Positions 14,230 to 24,619 of a stretch of 30,764 nucleotides of DNA are shown here, in pieces (position 1 is the first letter of the stretch; the number at the start of each line of letters is the position of its first letter). The position numbers and the translations under genes were made by a program. Source of the DNA: Bin87 sp034421995 (GTDB lineage Bacteria > Chloroflexota > Dehalococcoidia > Lucifugimonadales > UBA3495); assembly GCA_034421995.1 (NCBI GenBank), contig DAOUJY010000033.1, positions 1 to 30,764 on the forward strand, written 5' to 3'. The notes under the pieces are model-generated. The model was not told where the DNA came from and searched no databases. It saw nothing but the letters and a program-made list of their open reading frames with translations.

Positions 14230-15506
14230 GCCTGCTGGTACTGGGCCTGGACCACCGGACCGCGCCGGTGGAAATGCGCGAGCGGTTGAGCGTGGAGCGC
14301 GATCAGCTCCCCGAAGCGCTGGCGCAACTCTCTGAATACGTGCCCCAGTCGGTCATCGTCTCCACCTGCAACCGCACCGAGGTCTATACCTACGACTCCG
14401 ACGACATCGACCTGGTGGGTCGCGTGGGCAACTTCCTCATCGGCTACTCCGGCGTCCCCGGCGCGGAGTTGGAGCGGCACATCTACCAGCTCTGGGAAGG
14501 GGATTGCGTCTCCCACCTATTCCGCGTGGCCGGCGGCTTGGAGTCCATGATTGTCGGCGAGCGGCAGATATTGGGCCAGGTGCGAGCGGCCTTCAGCGTG
14601 GCCAGCCAGGCCGGCTACGTAAAAAGCCCGCTGACCCGGGTGTTCCACGACGCCCTGCGCGCCGGGCGGCGGGTGCATCGTGAGACCAACATCGGCCAGC
14701 ACTCCCGGTCGGTGAGCCGGTCGGCAGTGCAATTGGCCCGCGGACTTTTCGACCGGCTGGACAACCGGCGTGCGTTAGTCATCGGGGCCGGCGACGCCGG
14801 CCGGATGGTGGCCCGGGCGCTGTCCGACGCCGGCGTGCGTCAGATTACCGTAGCCAACCGCACTCAATGGCGGGCGGAGGACCTTGCGCGCGACCTGGGC
14901 GGCGTTGCCGTACCCTTTGGCGAGATGGCTTCCGCGCTCGCCGAAGCCGACCTGGTCATCAGCAGCACCGGCTCGCCGGGCTACGTGGTGAACCAAGCGA
15001 TGGTGTCGGACGCGATGAAAGCGCGCACCATCGACGCGCCGGTGATGCTCATCGACATTGCGGTGCCCCGGGACATTGATCCGGCGGTTGCCGACTTTGA
15101 CAATGTTCAACTGTTCGACATCGACGCCCTGTCACAGGTCGCCGAAGTCTCGCGGGAGGGTTTGCAAGGCGAGGTGAGCAAGGCCAGCAAGGTGGTTGAG
15201 GCGGAGCTGTCCCGGTTCTCCGAGTGGTGGAACTCATCGGACACCATGGAACTGGTCGTGGCGATGCGTCGTCGCGCTGACGAAGTGCGCCGCGCGGAAG
15301 TGGCGCGGACGCTGCGGATGCTGGGCGAGGGCGATGACGGCGAACTGGCGCAGTGCCTGGACGCCATGACCAACGCCCTGGTGAAGAAACTGCTGCACCA
15401 GCCCACCATTGAGCTGCGCTCCGGCGACAACACGACGGACTATCGCGTCGCTCGCCGCCTCTTTGGTCAGGACGACAACGGCGGCAAGCGCCGCGGCCGT
15501 CGCTGA
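14226..15506 (+). CDS. hemA: Glutamyl-tRNA reductase
   Basis: The 426-residue enzyme reduces glutamyl-tRNA to glutamate-1-semialdehyde with NADPH, the first step of the C5 route. It starts MSLLVLGLDHRTAPVEMRER, as the family does, and has catalytic C48 in VSTCNRTEVYTY. GGLESMIVGERQILGQVR, the NADPH fold with VIGAGDAGRM, and a C-terminal helical dimerisation domain follow. The start is TTG, overlapping the previous stop (TTGA), with GGAGG about 8 bases upstream. The product goes to HemL, encoded at 20408. Confidence 0.97.
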   Translation: MSLLVLGLDHRTAPVEMRERLSVERDQLPEALAQLSEYVPQSVIVSTCNRTEVYTYDSDDIDLVGRVGNFLIGYSGVPGAELERHIYQLWEGDCVSHLFRVAGGLESMIVGERQILGQVRAAFSVASQAGYVKSPLTRVFHDALRAGRRVHRETNIGQHSRSVSRSAVQLARGLFDRLDNRRALVIGAGDAGRMVARALSDAGVRQITVANRTQWRAEDLARDLGGVAVPFGEMASALAEADLVISSTGSPGYVVNQAMVSDAMKARTIDAPVMLIDIAVPRDIDPAVADFDNVQLFDIDALSQVAEVSREGLQGEVSKASKVVEAELSRFSEWWNSSDTMELVVAMRRRADEVRRAEVARTLRMLGEGDDGELAQCLDAMTNALVKKLLHQPTIELRSGDNTTDYRVARRLFGQDDNGGKRRGRR

Positions 15507-15522
15507 CATTTCGGGATCACCC

Positions 15523-16443
15523 ATGGCTCGCACCACGGTACGGGTGGGAACCCGGGGCAGCCGGCTGGCGTTGATCCAGACCGAACTGACGCTGGAGAAA
15601 CTGCGCCCGGCCCATCCCGACGTGGATTTTGAGGTCGTCACCGTCACCACCCAGGGCGACGCCAATCAGACCGCGCCCCTGGCCGGTATGGGCCTGGGCG
15701 TATTCGTGAAGGAAATCGAGCGTCGCCTGGAAACCGGCGAGATCGACATGGCGGTGCACAGCCTGAAGGATATGCCCACCGTACTGCCCGACGGCATGGC
15801 CATCGGCGCAGTGCTGGAACGGGCCGACCCCCGCGACGTGCTGGTATCTCACCTGGGCAAAACCCTGGACGACTACCCCGCCGGCGGACGCATCGGCACC
15901 AGCAGCCCCCGCCGCCACGCCCAAATCGCCGAGCGACGACCCGACCTGGAAATCGTCCCCATCCGCGGCAACGTTGACACCCGCCTGCGCAAAGCGGCCG
16001 GCGAAGAGTGCGACGGCACCATCGTCGCGGCGGCGGGCCTCCTCCGCATGGATCTGTCCCACGTGATCACGGAATATCTGTCGCCGGAGGAGTTTGTGCC
16101 CCCGCCCGGCCAGGGCGCAATGGCCGTGGAAATCCGCGCCGACGACAAGCGGATGACGCAATTGGTGAGCGCAGCCGACCACGACGCAACGGCGGCGGCG
16201 GTGGCGGCGGAACGCTCCTTCCTCGAAGCATTAGGCGGCGGCTGCCAGGTTCCCGTGGGAGCCTACGCCGAGGCCGACGACGGCGACGCGGACAACCTGC
16301 GCCTAACGGTCTTTATGGCCACCCCAGACGGTTCGGCGGCCTACCGAGCCAGCGTGAATGGACCCGCATCGGATACGTCCGGCTTGGCCGCGGCGGCATG
16401 GGAACGACTGCGTGAGCAGGGCGCGGCGGGACTCTTGGCATGA
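15523..16443 (+). CDS. hemC: Porphobilinogen deaminase (hydroxymethylbilane synthase)
   Basis: The 306-residue enzyme polymerises four porphobilinogens into hydroxymethylbilane. Motifs are VRVGTRGSRLAL at the N-terminus, VHSLKDMPT with the catalytic Asp, GTSSPRRHAQ and PPGQGAMAVE. The cysteine that carries the dipyrromethane cofactor is C241 in LGGGCQVPVG. Length is normal. ATG 15523 is chosen because MARTTVRVGTRGS is the usual start; the upstream open frame overlaps hemA. It follows hemA by 16 bases. HemD, the next enzyme, is separated from it by an inserted HEPN gene pair. Confidence 0.97.
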   Translation: MARTTVRVGTRGSRLALIQTELTLEKLRPAHPDVDFEVVTVTTQGDANQTAPLAGMGLGVFVKEIERRLETGEIDMAVHSLKDMPTVLPDGMAIGAVLERADPRDVLVSHLGKTLDDYPAGGRIGTSSPRRHAQIAERRPDLEIVPIRGNVDTRLRKAAGEECDGTIVAAAGLLRMDLSHVITEYLSPEEFVPPPGQGAMAVEIRADDKRMTQLVSAADHDATAAAVAAERSFLEALGGGCQVPVGAYAEADDGDADNLRLTVFMATPDGSAAYRASVNGPASDTSGLAAAAWERLREQGAAGLLA

Positions 16444-16528
16444 GTCGCCGGTGGCGCGCCAGTTGACCGGCCTGAAATCCACCACTAGCATCAAGTGCAA
16501 TCAAAGTCAGCGGCAAGGAAGGTGGCGC

Positions 16529-16864
16529 ATGGCTATCCCGCTTGAAACCCAGGAAAAGGCGAAGGAAATCATCCTGGCGGGCCTCCGCGCACAGTCCCAC
16601 GGCTCGGTGCGATTCTGCGACATACACACCGAGGTCAAATTGAACGCGATTGATGAAGAGGCTCTTTTCGTGTCCGTCATATACGAAGGCCCTCGCGAGG
16701 AACTGAACACACACCAGCGCATCGCGTTGCACGGGGAGATTGAGCCTCAGTTGCTCAAGGCCGGCATACTGACTATCCCCGTTGTCTCCTATGTCCCCAA
16801 GGTGGAGTACGACCGGCTGGTGTCTGAACTGGCCGCAGCGCGCCCTTGGGACCGGCAGGGATGA
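16529..16864 (+). CDS. Unknown small protein paired with a HEPN gene
   Basis: The 111-residue protein has a helical N-terminus (MAIPLETQEKAKEIILAGL) and a strand-rich core (VRFCDIHTEVKLNAIDEEA, then LFVSVIYEGP). An IEPQLLKAGI helix and VVSYVPKVEYDRLVSEL at the end follow. It may be a ferredoxin-like or degenerate nucleotidyltransferase-like fold, but no GS...DxD motif is present, so I do not assign a family. AAGGAAGG gives a strong ribosome site. The stop overlaps the start of the HEPN gene (ATGA), a toxin-antitoxin-like layout. The pair interrupts the heme operon between hemC and cobA-hemD. Confidence 0.6.
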   Translation: MAIPLETQEKAKEIILAGLRAQSHGSVRFCDIHTEVKLNAIDEEALFVSVIYEGPREELNTHQRIALHGEIEPQLLKAGILTIPVVSYVPKVEYDRLVSELAAARPWDRQG

Positions 16865-17337
16865 TGCGCTGGCAAGACCTCATTGCGGCCAGTCGATTAC
16901 TGACCGCGACGCCACACCCTGATACCCAGCCACTGCAAGACTCCCTGCGCCGGGCAGTCAGCACCGCGTACTACGCCATGTTCCACGCATTAGCCAGTAG
17001 CAACGCCGATTGTCTGGCGGGTACGCCTCACGACCCATTAACAGAGCACGCTCGGACGCGTACCTACCGAGGCCTGAACCACAACACAGCCAGACGGAAC
17101 CTGTTGCAGGACCAGGGCTTGTTCTCTCTGCCAGTACGGCAGTTCGCGGCCGAGTTCGCGCAGTTGCAAGACTTGCGACACCAGGCTGACTATGATCCTA
17201 ACAAAACCTTTACCCTCTCAGAAACGTTGGATTGGATTGGGCGAGCCGAAGCAGCCATTGAAGGGTTCATGCAAACCGACGCCGACGAGCGCAAGATGGT
17301 GGCGGTTCAAGCACTGATCAACAGGCGTGGGAACTGA
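16861..17337 (+). CDS. HEPN-domain protein (UPF0332-like)
   Basis: The 158-residue helical protein has the HEPN pattern RRAVSTAYYAMFHAL (30-44), typical of UPF0332-type members. A later LRHQADYD (about 105-112) is where these proteins carry their second conserved block. HEPN proteins are often RNases in toxin-antitoxin or defence modules, usually silenced by a partner. The 4-base overlap with the preceding 111-residue gene suggests that gene encodes the partner. The stop is 4 bases before the cobA-hemD ATG, so the module shares the heme transcript. Toxicity is an inference. Confidence 0.75.
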   Translation: MMRWQDLIAASRLLTATPHPDTQPLQDSLRRAVSTAYYAMFHALASSNADCLAGTPHDPLTEHARTRTYRGLNHNTARRNLLQDQGLFSLPVRQFAAEFAQLQDLRHQADYDPNKTFTLSETLDWIGRAEAAIEGFMQTDADERKMVAVQALINRRGN

Positions 17338-17341
17338 TTCT

Positions 17342-18904
17342 ATGTCAGCGGATAATACTACGAAACCCGGCAAAGTCTATCTCGTCGGCGCCGGACCCGG
17401 CGATCCCGGCCTGCTTACCGTCAAGGGCGCGCAGGCGTTGGCCGAGGCCGACGTGGTGGTGTATGACCGGCTGCTGGACCCGTCGCTGGTCGCCTTGGCC
17501 CCGGCGTCGGCGCAGCGGGTGTTCGTGGGCAAAGAGCGGGGGCGGCAGGCGCTCACGCAGTCGGAGATCAACGACCTGCTGGTTGCCGAGGGACTGGCCG
17601 GCAAGACCGTGGTGCGGCTCAAGGGCGGCGACCCCTTCGTCTTTGGGCGCGGCGGCGAGGAAGCGCTGGCCTTGGCGGCAGCCGGCGTGCCCTTCGTGGT
17701 AGTGCCGGGAGTGACGTCAGCGGTGGCGGCGGCGGCCTACGCCGGGATACCGGTGACTCACCGGGGCGTGTCAACATCTGTAACCATCGTCACCGGCAGC
17801 GAGGACCCCAGCAAGGGCGAGACCAGCACCGACTGGGCCGCGCTGGCGAAAACTGGCGGCACACTGGTAACGCTGATGGGCTGGGCCGCCCTGCCGGGCA
17901 TCGTGGAGACTTTGCAGGCTAACGGCGTGGCCGCCGACACTCCCGCCGCGCTGGTGCAGTGGGGTACCTGGACCCGCCAGCGGACGGTTACCGGCACGCT
18001 GGCCGACATCGCCGAGAAGGGCAAGACCGCCGGCATCGGCGCTCCGGTTATCGCCATCATCGGCCCGGTAGCGCGGCTGCGGGATGAAATCGGCTGGTTC
18101 GACCGCCGCCCGTTGTGGGGCAAACGCGTGCTGGTTACCCGCTCCCGTACCCAGGCGTCGCGCCTGATCGAGCTGCTGGCCGAATTGGGAGCGGCGCCGA
18201 TTGAACTGCCGTCCATCGAGATTGGGCCGCTGGGCGACTACGGCGAGCTCGATGCCGCGTTGACCGAAACGGCCGGCGTTCCCGGTCGGTGGGTAATTTT
18301 CACCAGCGTCAACTCCGTGGAGTACGTCTGGGAACGGTTGCGGGCGACCGGTCAGGACGCTCGCCACTTCGCCGGCGCGACCATCGGAGCCATCGGGCCG
18401 GCCACGGCGCGGGCGCTGCGGGAGCGCGGCATTGAGCCGGACTTCATCCCCAAACGGTCGGTATCAGAGGAAGTTATCGCCGAGTTGTCTAGCCTGGACT
18501 GGACGGGCCGGCTGGCTTTGCTGCCCGGTTCGGCCATCGGGCGGGACGCGCTGGCGGTCGGGCTGACCGGCCTGGGCGCCGACGCCCGCCGCGTGCCGGC
18601 CTATCGCAACGTCAGGCCCGAGGGCATTGAGGAAAGGGCGCGACAGGCGTTTGAAAGAGGGGTGGATGTGATAACCTTCACCAGCTCGTCAACGGTACGC
18701 AACCTGTTGGACATCCTGGGGGATGACCGCCATCTGCTGGATGACTCCACCATCGCCTGCATCGGGCCGATTACGGCGGCGACGGCGACGGAGTTGGGCC
18801 TGTCCGTTGACATCATAGCCGCCGAACACAACGTGGAGGGGTTGGCCGCCGCGCTGGCCGACCACTACGCCGCCAACCACCTGGCAGGAGGGACACCATG
18901 CTGA
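17342..18904 (+). CDS. cobA-hemD: Uroporphyrinogen-III C-methyltransferase / uroporphyrinogen-III synthase fusion
   Basis: The 520-residue bifunctional protein cyclises hydroxymethylbilane to uroporphyrinogen III (HemD) and methylates it to precorrin-2 (CobA/SUMT). Residues 1-250 are SUMT: VYLVGAGPGDPGLLTVKGA, LKGGDPFVFGRGGEEAL, VPGVTSAVAAAAYAGIPVTH and TLVTLMG. Residues about 258-515 are HemD: GKRVLVTRSRTQASRLIELL, WVIFTSVNSVEY, and VITFTSSSTVRNLL near the end. This domain order is common in clostridia and Chloroflexota. The precorrin-2 made here feeds the Met8-like enzyme at 13510. It overlaps hemB by 7 bases. Confidence 0.96.
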   Translation: MSADNTTKPGKVYLVGAGPGDPGLLTVKGAQALAEADVVVYDRLLDPSLVALAPASAQRVFVGKERGRQALTQSEINDLLVAEGLAGKTVVRLKGGDPFVFGRGGEEALALAAAGVPFVVVPGVTSAVAAAAYAGIPVTHRGVSTSVTIVTGSEDPSKGETSTDWAALAKTGGTLVTLMGWAALPGIVETLQANGVAADTPAALVQWGTWTRQRTVTGTLADIAEKGKTAGIGAPVIAIIGPVARLRDEIGWFDRRPLWGKRVLVTRSRTQASRLIELLAELGAAPIELPSIEIGPLGDYGELDAALTETAGVPGRWVIFTSVNSVEYVWERLRATGQDARHFAGATIGAIGPATARALRERGIEPDFIPKRSVSEEVIAELSSLDWTGRLALLPGSAIGRDALAVGLTGLGADARRVPAYRNVRPEGIEERARQAFERGVDVITFTSSSTVRNLLDILGDDRHLLDDSTIACIGPITAATATELGLSVDIIAAEHNVEGLAAALADHYAANHLAGGTPC

Positions 18905-19878
18905 AGCACCCCGATTTGCGAATGCGCCGGCTTCGAGAGAAGGCCCCGGTGCGTGAAATGGTGCGCGAGACCCGTATCGGCGCCGCCAACTTCATCTACC
19001 CCATGTTCGTCACCCACGGCGAGAACATCCGCGAGGAAATCGAGCCGATGCCGGGCTGCTACCACACCTCCATAGACCGCCTCAACGAGGAGATCGACGA
19101 GGTGGTGGAGCTGGGCATCCCGTCGGTGCTGCTGTTCGGCCTGCCGTCGGAGAAAGACGCCATCGGCAGCGGGGCCTACGACCCCGAGGGCATCATCCAG
19201 GAGGCCACCCGCACCATCAAGGAACGCGCCCCCGGCCTCATGGTCATCGGCGACGTGTGCCTGTGCGAGTACACCGACCACGGCCATTGCGGCATCATCG
19301 ACGGCGAGCGTATTGACAACGACGCCACCCTGGAACTGCTGGCCCGCTCCGCGCTGACCCAGGTGCAGGCCGGCGCCGATATGGTCGCCCCGTCCTCCAT
19401 GATGGACGGCCAGGTGCGGGCGATACGGGAGACCCTGGACGCCCACGGTTACGACGACACGCCGATCATGGGCTACGCCGCCAAGTATGCCTCGTCCTTC
19501 TACGGGCCCTTCCGCGTCGCCGCCGATTCCACGCCGCAGTTCGGCGACCGGCGCAGCTACCAGATGGACCCGGCCAACCGCCGCATGGCCATGCGCGAAA
19601 TCGAGTCGGACATCGCCGAGGGCGCAGACATCGTGATGGTCAAGCCGGCCATGGCCTACATGGACGTCATCAAAGAGGCGCGGGAGCGCTACGACTACCC
19701 CCTGGCCGCCTACAACGTCAGCGGCGAATACTCCATGGTCAAGGCGGCCTCCCGGGCCGGCTGGATTGATGAGAAGCCCGTTACGCTGGAGCTGCTGACC
19801 GCCATCCGGCGGGCCGGGGCGGATATCCTCATCTCCTATCACGCCAAGGAAGTGGCGCGCTGGCTGAGGGGAGAATAG
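18898..19878 (+). CDS. hemB: Delta-aminolevulinic acid dehydratase (porphobilinogen synthase)
   Basis: The 326-residue enzyme condenses two 5-aminolevulinates to porphobilinogen. DVCLCEYTDHGHCG supplies three zinc cysteines (C121, C123, C131), so this is the zinc-dependent type. Schiff-base lysines are K196 in MGYAAKYASSFYGPFR and K249 in VMVKPAMAY. Length is normal. AGGAGGG precedes ATG 18898, which overlaps the end of cobA-hemD by 7 bases, indicating co-translation. Confidence 0.97.
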   Translation: MLKHPDLRMRRLREKAPVREMVRETRIGAANFIYPMFVTHGENIREEIEPMPGCYHTSIDRLNEEIDEVVELGIPSVLLFGLPSEKDAIGSGAYDPEGIIQEATRTIKERAPGLMVIGDVCLCEYTDHGHCGIIDGERIDNDATLELLARSALTQVQAGADMVAPSSMMDGQVRAIRETLDAHGYDDTPIMGYAAKYASSFYGPFRVAADSTPQFGDRRSYQMDPANRRMAMREIESDIAEGADIVMVKPAMAYMDVIKEARERYDYPLAAYNVSGEYSMVKAASRAGWIDEKPVTLELLTAIRRAGADILISYHAKEVARWLRGE

Positions 19879-19886
19879 CGACAGAG

Positions 19887-20366
19887 TTGGGAGCGTTGCG
19901 GGATTGGGTTGCCGGTATCGGCGAGACCACGGAATCCTGGCGCGGGCCAGCCGCGCTGGGCCTGAGCGCGGCCGTTCTGCTGTGGGTGGTCTGGTACTTC
20001 ACCGCGACGCCGTGTACGATGGCAAGAGGCGACGCCGGATTGTGTAACTCCGGGATCTTCGCCAGATACATCAACCACCAGATTTTGGCGCAGTGCATAC
20101 TGCTGGGCCTCGCTGTCGCCGCCGCGAAAGGAGGATACAACGAAATCATGCTGAACCGGGAAAAGAGACGCACCGAGGATGAGCGCAGGCGGGCCGATGC
20201 GGCTGAGGCACGCTTGGAAGAGGAACGGAAGCGTATGGATGCGCTTTTTGAAGAACATCGAGCCGAACGGCAGGCAATGATGGCTACTATGGCGCAAATC
20301 AGCGACACCCTGGTCCAACTGCTAGCCCGGCAGCGCAACGGGCAGTCATCATCCGAAGACCGATAG
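19887..20366 (+). CDS. Membrane and coiled-coil protein, unknown, inside the heme cluster
   Basis: The 159-residue product has two hydrophobic segments (about 22-41, GPAALGLSAAVLLWVVWYF, and about 67-81, ILAQCILLGLAVAAAKGG). A long charged heptad-like helix follows at about 90-150 (RREKRRTEDERRRADAAEAR-like). Two Cys (TPCTMARGDAGLCN) lie between the membrane segments and may form a disulfide outside. I do not recognise a family. The start is uncertain: only TTG codons (19887, 19896) fit, after a GAGGGGAGA stretch. It lies 8 bases after hemB and 41 before hemL, so it probably shares the transcript. Confidence 0.6.
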   Translation: MGALRDWVAGIGETTESWRGPAALGLSAAVLLWVVWYFTATPCTMARGDAGLCNSGIFARYINHQILAQCILLGLAVAAAKGGYNEIMLNREKRRTEDERRRADAAEARLEEERKRMDALFEEHRAERQAMMATMAQISDTLVQLLARQRNGQSSSEDR

Positions 20367-20407
20367 CGGCAACCGCAAACCCATTGCCGCCGAGGAGGGC
20401 ACACAGG

Positions 20408-21694
20408 ATGCAGCAAGCCAAATCCCAGCAGCTTTTTGACCAGGCCCAGCGGGTCATCCCCGGCGGTGTGAACAGCCCGGTGCGCTCGTTTCGCGCCGTA
20501 GAGGGTACGCCGCCGTTTATCGCTCGTGGCAACGGCGCTCGCGTGTGGGACGTCGATGGCAACGAGTACATCGACTACCTAGGCTCGTGGGGGCCGCTGG
20601 CGCTGGGCCACGCCCATCCCGCCGTGGTGGAGGCGGTGCAGCGGGCCGCCGCCGATGGCACGTCCTTCGGCGCGCCGGTGGAGCAGGAGGTACAGCTGGC
20701 CGAGATGATCTGCGCCGCCCTCCCGTCGGTGGACCTGGTACGGCTGGTCAACTCGGGGACGGAAGCCTGCATGACCGCTCTGCGCCTGGCCCGCGCCTAC
20801 ACCGGCCGCTCCAAGATCGTCAAGTTCGCCGGCAACTACCACGGCCATGCCGACGGACTGCTGGTCGCCGCCGGCTCCGGCGCGCTGACCCACGGCGTGC
20901 CCACCAGTGCCGGCGTCCCCGAAGCCTACGCCGCCGAAACTTTGATTGCGACGTATAACGACCGTGACTCGGTGGATAGCCTCTTTTTGGCCTGGCCTGA
21001 CGACATCGCCGCAGTAATCGTGGAGCCGGTGGCCGGCAACATGGGCGTTGTGCCACCCGCAGATGGTTTTCTCCAGTTTCTGCGCGACATAACTGTGGCC
21101 TACGACGCGCTGCTGATATTTGACGAGGTGATCACGGGTTTTCGCGTGGCCTACGGCGGCGCGCAGACCCTGTTCGGCGTCACGCCGGACATCACCACCA
21201 TGGGGAAGATCATCGGCGGCGGCCTGCCCGTGGGCGCATATGGCGGCCGGCACGACGTGATGCAGCAGGTCGCGCCCCTCGGCCCCATGTACCAGGCCGG
21301 CACTCTCTCCGGCAACCCGCTGGCAGTCGCGGCCGGCGTTGCCACGCTGACCGAACTGCAACGCCCCGGCGTGTACGACCAACTGGAGGCGACAGCGACG
21401 CGGCTCATCGACGGCGTCACCGCGGCCTTCGCCCGCGCCGAAGTGCCGTCCACCGTCAACCGCGTGGCATCCATGTTCACCGGCTTCTTCAACCCCGGCC
21501 CGGTCTCCGCGCTGGCGCAGGTGGAGCAGTCCGACACAGCGGCCTACGGACGATATATGCACGCCCTGCTGGATCGGGGCGTGTACATCGCGCCATCCCA
21601 GTTCGAGGCCGGCTTCGTGTCCATTGCCCACACCGACGCCGACATTGACCGCACCATCGTGGCCGTGGGCGACGCCCTGGCCGCGATGGAGTAG
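20408..21694 (+). CDS. hemL: Glutamate-1-semialdehyde 2,1-aminomutase
   Basis: The 428-residue PLP enzyme converts glutamate-1-semialdehyde to 5-aminolevulinate, completing the C5 route begun by HemA. Family marks are PGGVNSPVRSFRAV, VNSGTEACMTALRLAR, FAGNYHGHADGLLVAAGSG, LIFDEVITGFR, and the PLP lysine K267 in TTMGKIIGGGLPVGAYGG. Length is normal. GAGGAGGG precedes ATG 20408. It is the last heme gene of the run; a palindromic repeat follows the stop by 20 bases. Confidence 0.97.
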   Translation: MQQAKSQQLFDQAQRVIPGGVNSPVRSFRAVEGTPPFIARGNGARVWDVDGNEYIDYLGSWGPLALGHAHPAVVEAVQRAAADGTSFGAPVEQEVQLAEMICAALPSVDLVRLVNSGTEACMTALRLARAYTGRSKIVKFAGNYHGHADGLLVAAGSGALTHGVPTSAGVPEAYAAETLIATYNDRDSVDSLFLAWPDDIAAVIVEPVAGNMGVVPPADGFLQFLRDITVAYDALLIFDEVITGFRVAYGGAQTLFGVTPDITTMGKIIGGGLPVGAYGGRHDVMQQVAPLGPMYQAGTLSGNPLAVAAGVATLTELQRPGVYDQLEATATRLIDGVTAAFARAEVPSTVNRVASMFTGFFNPGPVSALAQVEQSDTAAYGRYMHALLDRGVYIAPSQFEAGFVSIAHTDADIDRTIVAVGDALAAME

Positions 21695-21714
21695 TTCGCA
21701 GCATTTGAACGCAT

Positions 21715-21742
21715 GTAGGGGCGAATAATCATTCGCCCCTAC
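21715..21742. repeat. 28-bp dispersed palindrome, family A, copy 2
   Basis: Arms GTAGGGGCGAAT and ATTCGCCCCTAC are identical to copy 1; only the four central bases differ. It lies 11 bases before the recQ ATG and is matched by copy 3 just after recQ. Confidence 0.9.
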
Positions 21743-21753
21743 GGTTTTATGCG

Positions 21754-23805
<2,052 letters not shown>

Positions 23806-23807
23806 CA

Positions 23808-23862
23808 GTAGGGGCGAATAATCATTCGCCCCTGCTGGATTCCGGCTTTCGCGGGAATGACG
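23808..23862. repeat. Tandem of family A (copy 3) and family B palindromes
   Basis: 23808-23834 repeats the family A arms (GGGGCGAAT and ATTCGCCCC, right end slightly diverged). 23835-23862 is a family B unit, CTGGATTCCGGCTTTCGCGG followed by GAATGACG. The block lies 3 bases after the recQ stop and 12 before the convergent sodN stop, so it probably serves as the shared terminator. Confidence 0.85.
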
Positions 23863-23874
23863 TTTCGGGTCGGT

Positions 23875-24345
23875 CTAGGTCCCGTACCGCGCCGCGGCGT
23901 TGGGGTCGCTGTATTCCACGTTCTTGGTGGCCCAGAAGGCGGTGGCGATGTCGTCGCAGGCGGCGACCAGGGCCTCGGCGTTGTCCATGCTGACGGTCTG
24001 CTTGCACTGGCCGGCCAGCTTGAGGGCGGCGTTGAACTTGGCGGCGATGTCGTTGGCGTCAGTGTTCGGCCAGGCGTAGTCGGCCCACAGGATGCGCAAC
24101 TCTTCCTTGCACTTCTCGGCGTGCTCTTCCTTCACCGTCACGTAGCGGGAGAAGGTATTGGCGAAAGCCTGCCGCTCGTTGGCGGGAGCGCCGGGCTGGG
24201 GGGCCTCCAGGTTCTGCATCCGCAGCACCATCTTCTGCACGGTCTGGGCCGCCATCTTGGCGACGACGGGGTCATAGATGCCGCAGGGAATGTCGCAGTG
24301 CGCGTGGGCCGTGCGGGGCTTCAGGAACGCGATGGGATTGAACAT
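23875..24345 (-). CDS. sodN: Nickel-containing superoxide dismutase, precursor form
   Basis: The 156-residue protein carries the nickel hook HCDIPCGIYDP at residues 16-26. It is preceded by a 15-residue leader (MFNPIAFLKPRTAHA) that must be cleaved so that His16 becomes the N-terminal nickel ligand, with Cys17 and Cys21 as the others. The remainder is the expected four-helix bundle (TVQKMVLRMQNL, FSRYVTVKEEHAEKCKEELR). It converts superoxide to oxygen and peroxide as a hexamer. The maturation protease SodX is usually encoded next door, but is not seen here. AAGGAG lies about 10 bases before ATG 24345. No clear promoter was found in the 24346-24619 gap. Confidence 0.95.
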   Translation of the reverse strand: MFNPIAFLKPRTAHAHCDIPCGIYDPVVAKMAAQTVQKMVLRMQNLEAPQPGAPANERQAFANTFSRYVTVKEEHAEKCKEELRILWADYAWPNTDANDIAAKFNAALKLAGQCKQTVSMDNAEALVAACDDIATAFWATKNVEYSDPNAAARYGT

Positions 24346-24619
24346 CGTGGGCAGTCTCCTTTTGGGTGGGTCTCGGTAGGTGGCAAAAACGCGGAGCGAA
24401 TTGCCGTCATACGCCGGATGATTTCGGCAAAAATGCTAGCGCAAATCGCCGCATGGCGCAAGGGCAGCGATGGCGCCGTGGTCACCAAAACGCCTGCCGA
24501 GATTATTCGCCGGCACTCCTATCGGGCCTCTGGTACACTGGAAGGCGCGACTTTTGAAGCCCGCATCGTACTTCGGACGGAATGGTATCCCGATGCCCCA
24601 TAGTCCAGGAGTTTTCACC

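Noticed and set aside
15409..15522. N-terminal extension of hemC overlapping hemA by almost 100 bases
   Set aside because: The extension is a Thr/Ala-rich readout of hemA DNA in another frame; MARTTVRVGTRGS at 15523 is the family start.
18865..19842. Antisense open frame of 325 codons opposite hemB
   Set aside because: It mirrors the GC-rich hemB frame; hemB has zinc and lysine active-site motifs.
20579..21631. Antisense open frame of 350 codons opposite hemL
   Set aside because: Shadow of hemL, with no domain likeness.
24418..24603. Open frame of 61 codons before the 24620 gene (MISAKMLAQIAAWRKGSDGA...)
   Set aside because: No ribosome site and no family likeness. It lies in the divergent gap before a gene with a good ribosome site, so it is more likely leader DNA, although not excluded.
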